In this document: positions 61,496-64,000 of the stretch, in pieces
How positions within the stretch are numbered: position 1 is the first letter of the stretch
How the letters are laid out: every line of letters starts with the position of its first letter
Notes under the pieces: model-generated
Told to the model about the DNA's origin: nothing
The model's input: the letters and a program-made list of their open reading frames with translations, nothing else
Databases searched by the model: none
Assembly (NCBI GenBank): GCA_013397455.1
Contig: VYZB01000274.1
Coordinates: forward strand, 62,001-126,000
Direction of reading: 5' to 3'
Source: Crotophaga sulcirostris
Taxonomy: Eukaryota > Chordata > Aves > Cuculiformes > Crotophagidae
DNA: 64,000 nt
Translations under genes and position numbers: made by a program

Positions 61496-64000
61496 AAGAA
61501 TTAAGTTCTCACTAATATAAGCCTACTTATTACACCTTCCCGTGTCCGCTTTAGGAGGGGAGGGCAGTAGGCACTATGTGGCTATAAATGAAGATCGGCA
61601 TTTGAAAGAATTGGGATACTGGTTGTCATATGCTTGCCTAAGAACCACCTCTGAAATTGTCTCAGAATTTACAGTGACTTAAGATGATAAGTGAATTGTT
61701 AGCGTGAAAAATCTTACATCCTCATTTTTATAATGAGATATGTACAAAATGTATATTATTTACTGATGTCTGCTTTGTTATAACTGTCAGAAGCAAGTCA
61801 ATGATAAGAATGCCTGGGATGGAATGGCAGCTTGCATATTAATTTTTACAGGAATATATACAAAAGTCTCAATTTGTTTGAAACTTTTGTTATTTCTCCT
61901 GAAATAAGAGTAAATTTCAAATGACATTCAATCTGTTTTGATTTTTTTTCAGTAACTGTATGTACTGTATTTTTCCACTGTTATCTTTTTCACTTTAGTA
62001 GAGAGCTTTGATTTAAGGAAAGGATGCATAATAAAAGTGGAAAAGATTAAACAAAAAGTTAGCAAGTGAAAGACATTTTTCACAAAATTGTTTCATAAAA
62101 ACTGCCCAGAGTGTAAATATTTTTTCCACACCAGCAAAAAATGGCAGGCTTTCAAATTTCAAATAAAAAATCAAGGAAAATTTCATAAAACCGTGTTCCA
62201 AATTCTTTCTTCCTCATCTTTTTCTTTGTTTGGAAAACTTCTGGACCACACCTAAGCTATACAAACTCTTAGTTAAAGAGTAAAAATTAGCTAGAACATT
62301 GTACCAGAGCAGGCACAGGGTAAGAGGAGCATTAGGTTCATCCAGTTGCCATCCTCAGGCTGGCAGCTCAACATATAAGCATGTGAATATCATGTTTGTT
62401 AGTTATTAGTGTAACAAAACTCTGCAGGATATCTTACAAAACAGAAAGGCTGTATTTATTTACAGTATGCAAAGTTGGTTCTGCTTGCATTCATTCTCTC
62501 ATAGTTTTGACTTATGTCCTTACCCATGTATTTTCAGGCACGAAGACCTGCATTCCCAAGAGTCTGTCCAGCACCACTTCTGTTCAGTACACAAGACAAG
62601 GGTAGCCAGTGTCTGACATTGTGTGTGGTCCCTAGGGTCCTTATGGACTGGAGACAGCATAGAGGTTTGGGATAGGTATTTCATAACCTTTAGGAGGCTA
62701 AACTTACTATGGAAATATCCTGTGCATCAAGATTTTGCTTCCTGTGGTTCCGTTAATCTCAAACGAGTTTACTGCTCATTGTCTGTTTTCCTTTGTTTGT
62801 TTGGAATCTTTGTCTGTTTCTGCTGTGGGGTGTTGGAAGGAAATTGCTCAGTTATTGGAGAAATGGCATAGACAGCATTGCTCAGTCCTGTTGCCATCTT
62901 CCTGATGTGAGAACAGAAGTCATTGGTGCTGTCATTGTTGCACTGTTTCTCAGACTTTTCTAAATCAGAGCATTAAGTAGGTTGCTCCCTCCATCTCACT
63001 TCTTTCTCATGGTATAATCCTTTTTCAGGAAGACCCTTTCAGAATGTGGTAATTTAACAGAGTGCTATGCCTGGAGCTCTGAAAGATTATTACAGCTCTG
63101 ACTTCTGAAGTATCCACATCTTAATTTACTGGAGTGTGTACTGCACTTTCAGCTATGTCAGCAGAACACAAAAAGGATGAATACATTTAGAAACAGGCTT
63201 TTTTTTTAATTTTTCTTGTCTAATTTTTGTGGTAGCATAGCGGTGGGGTACTGGACTGGGATGTGGAAGATGTGGCTCCTTCTCTCCATGCTGTTCATCT
63301 CCTAATGGGAGCTATTGTTCAAAAATTATGAATTGTGCTTACTACTGTTGTGATTTGGTATGTTTCTCAAGCATTTCTGAGTCTGTAAAATTAGGAAAGA
63401 AACACTTTGCCTGAAACACTTCATCTACTCTGGTAGTTTTTTGTTGCTTTTTAATTATGAAGTGGCTCTTCTACCTGGTTTTCCTTGCAAGTTTCTAATT
63501 TCATGGTGAAGTAAAGCAGTTTTGCAGATCAACCCTCCTGTAGACCTGCATTATTTCTGCTTTGGATCTGCATTTGTTTCAGGGATTTTTTTTCCATTTT
63601 AGAAACAAGATTTTATGGATTGGTTTTCTCATTTACCTAATAAATCGAATGTTTTAGCAAAACAGTCTTAATGCTGACTTCAAGAAGTTTTGGGTGGTTT
63701 TTTTTTAGTTTTATTGCAAGTTAAATGTCTGGAACGTATGGGTAAGACCTGATCTTAATGAACGGTAACATTTCTCCAATTAATATGCATAACTTCCATG
63801 CTGGATTTTTTTCTGAAAACTTCCACAGTGATGAAGCCACCGTTTTAAATGAGCTTGTATGTCTTGCATAAAAAGGCTAATATTATTTTGAGGATCTTTA
63901 ATAACATCTCGCATATTTATCTGAAGTCTGAAATCGTCTGGAACCTTCACTATGCCCTCCTGGGTGGAGGCCAGCAATGCAGTGGGAAGGATTTAGCACA

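Larger units (their letters stand above)
55619..64000. other. Unique AT-rich non-coding stretch to the right edge
   Basis: No interspersed repeat is recognised. It holds the possible regulatory block at 57.6 kb, a 31-bp tandem duplication at 59.8 kb and a 17-bp tandem repeat at 61.45 kb. At the extreme right, a minus-strand open frame (63780-63977) follows a plausible splice acceptor. It is discussed under findings. Confidence 0.55.

Overview
This window reads as non-coding nuclear DNA from a bird, either intergenic or a very large intron. The main evidence is a set of CR1 LINE fragments with bird-type 3' tails: 8-bp ATTCTATG repeats, or a variant TAATACTG-type tail. Most of the CR1 pieces are 5'-truncated. 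There are also one or two solo-LTR-like pieces of endogenous retroviral type, low overall repeat density, AT-rich unique sequence and one sharp CpG-rich block. I found no protein-coding gene that I can defend. The open frames outside repeats top out at about 140 codons, which is roughly what chance gives for 64 kb at this base composition. The longer frames around 26.5-28.5 kb either run through an assembly gap or are GC-rich stop-poor artefacts.

Layout. 1-190: CR1 reverse-transcriptase fragment running off the left edge. 0.2-12.4 kb: unique AT-rich DNA with a possible regulatory element near 2.5 kb. 12.45 and 14.5 kb: CR1 pieces on opposite strands. 16.0-17.0 kb: a candidate regulatory stretch, then an LTR-like element on the minus strand. 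19.03 kb: a perfect 22-bp palindrome. 23.73-24.63 kb: a long CR1 with an intact FADD reverse-transcriptase motif. 26.2-28.6 kb: a CpG-rich block with four CR1 fragments, a 375-bp-spaced GC-rich duplication and a 538-bp gap. 28.6-48.2 kb: unique DNA with a 45-bp gap at 44.64 kb. 48.2 kb: CR1. 49.9-50.5 kb: a strong miRNA-like hairpin followed by the 3' part of an ERVL-type LTR. 51.8-52.8 and 54.7-55.6 kb: two long CR1 copies, the first with a mutated catalytic motif. 55.6-64 kb: unique DNA with a candidate regulatory block near 57.6 kb and two short tandem repeats.

There is no operon-like or pathway logic here. The points most worth following up are the hairpin at 49,904-49,979, the palindrome at 19,027-19,048, and the CpG-rich duplicated block beside the gap, which could be an unannotated promoter or a GC-rich repeat. 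All homology statements come from recognising family consensus patterns by eye. No search was run.
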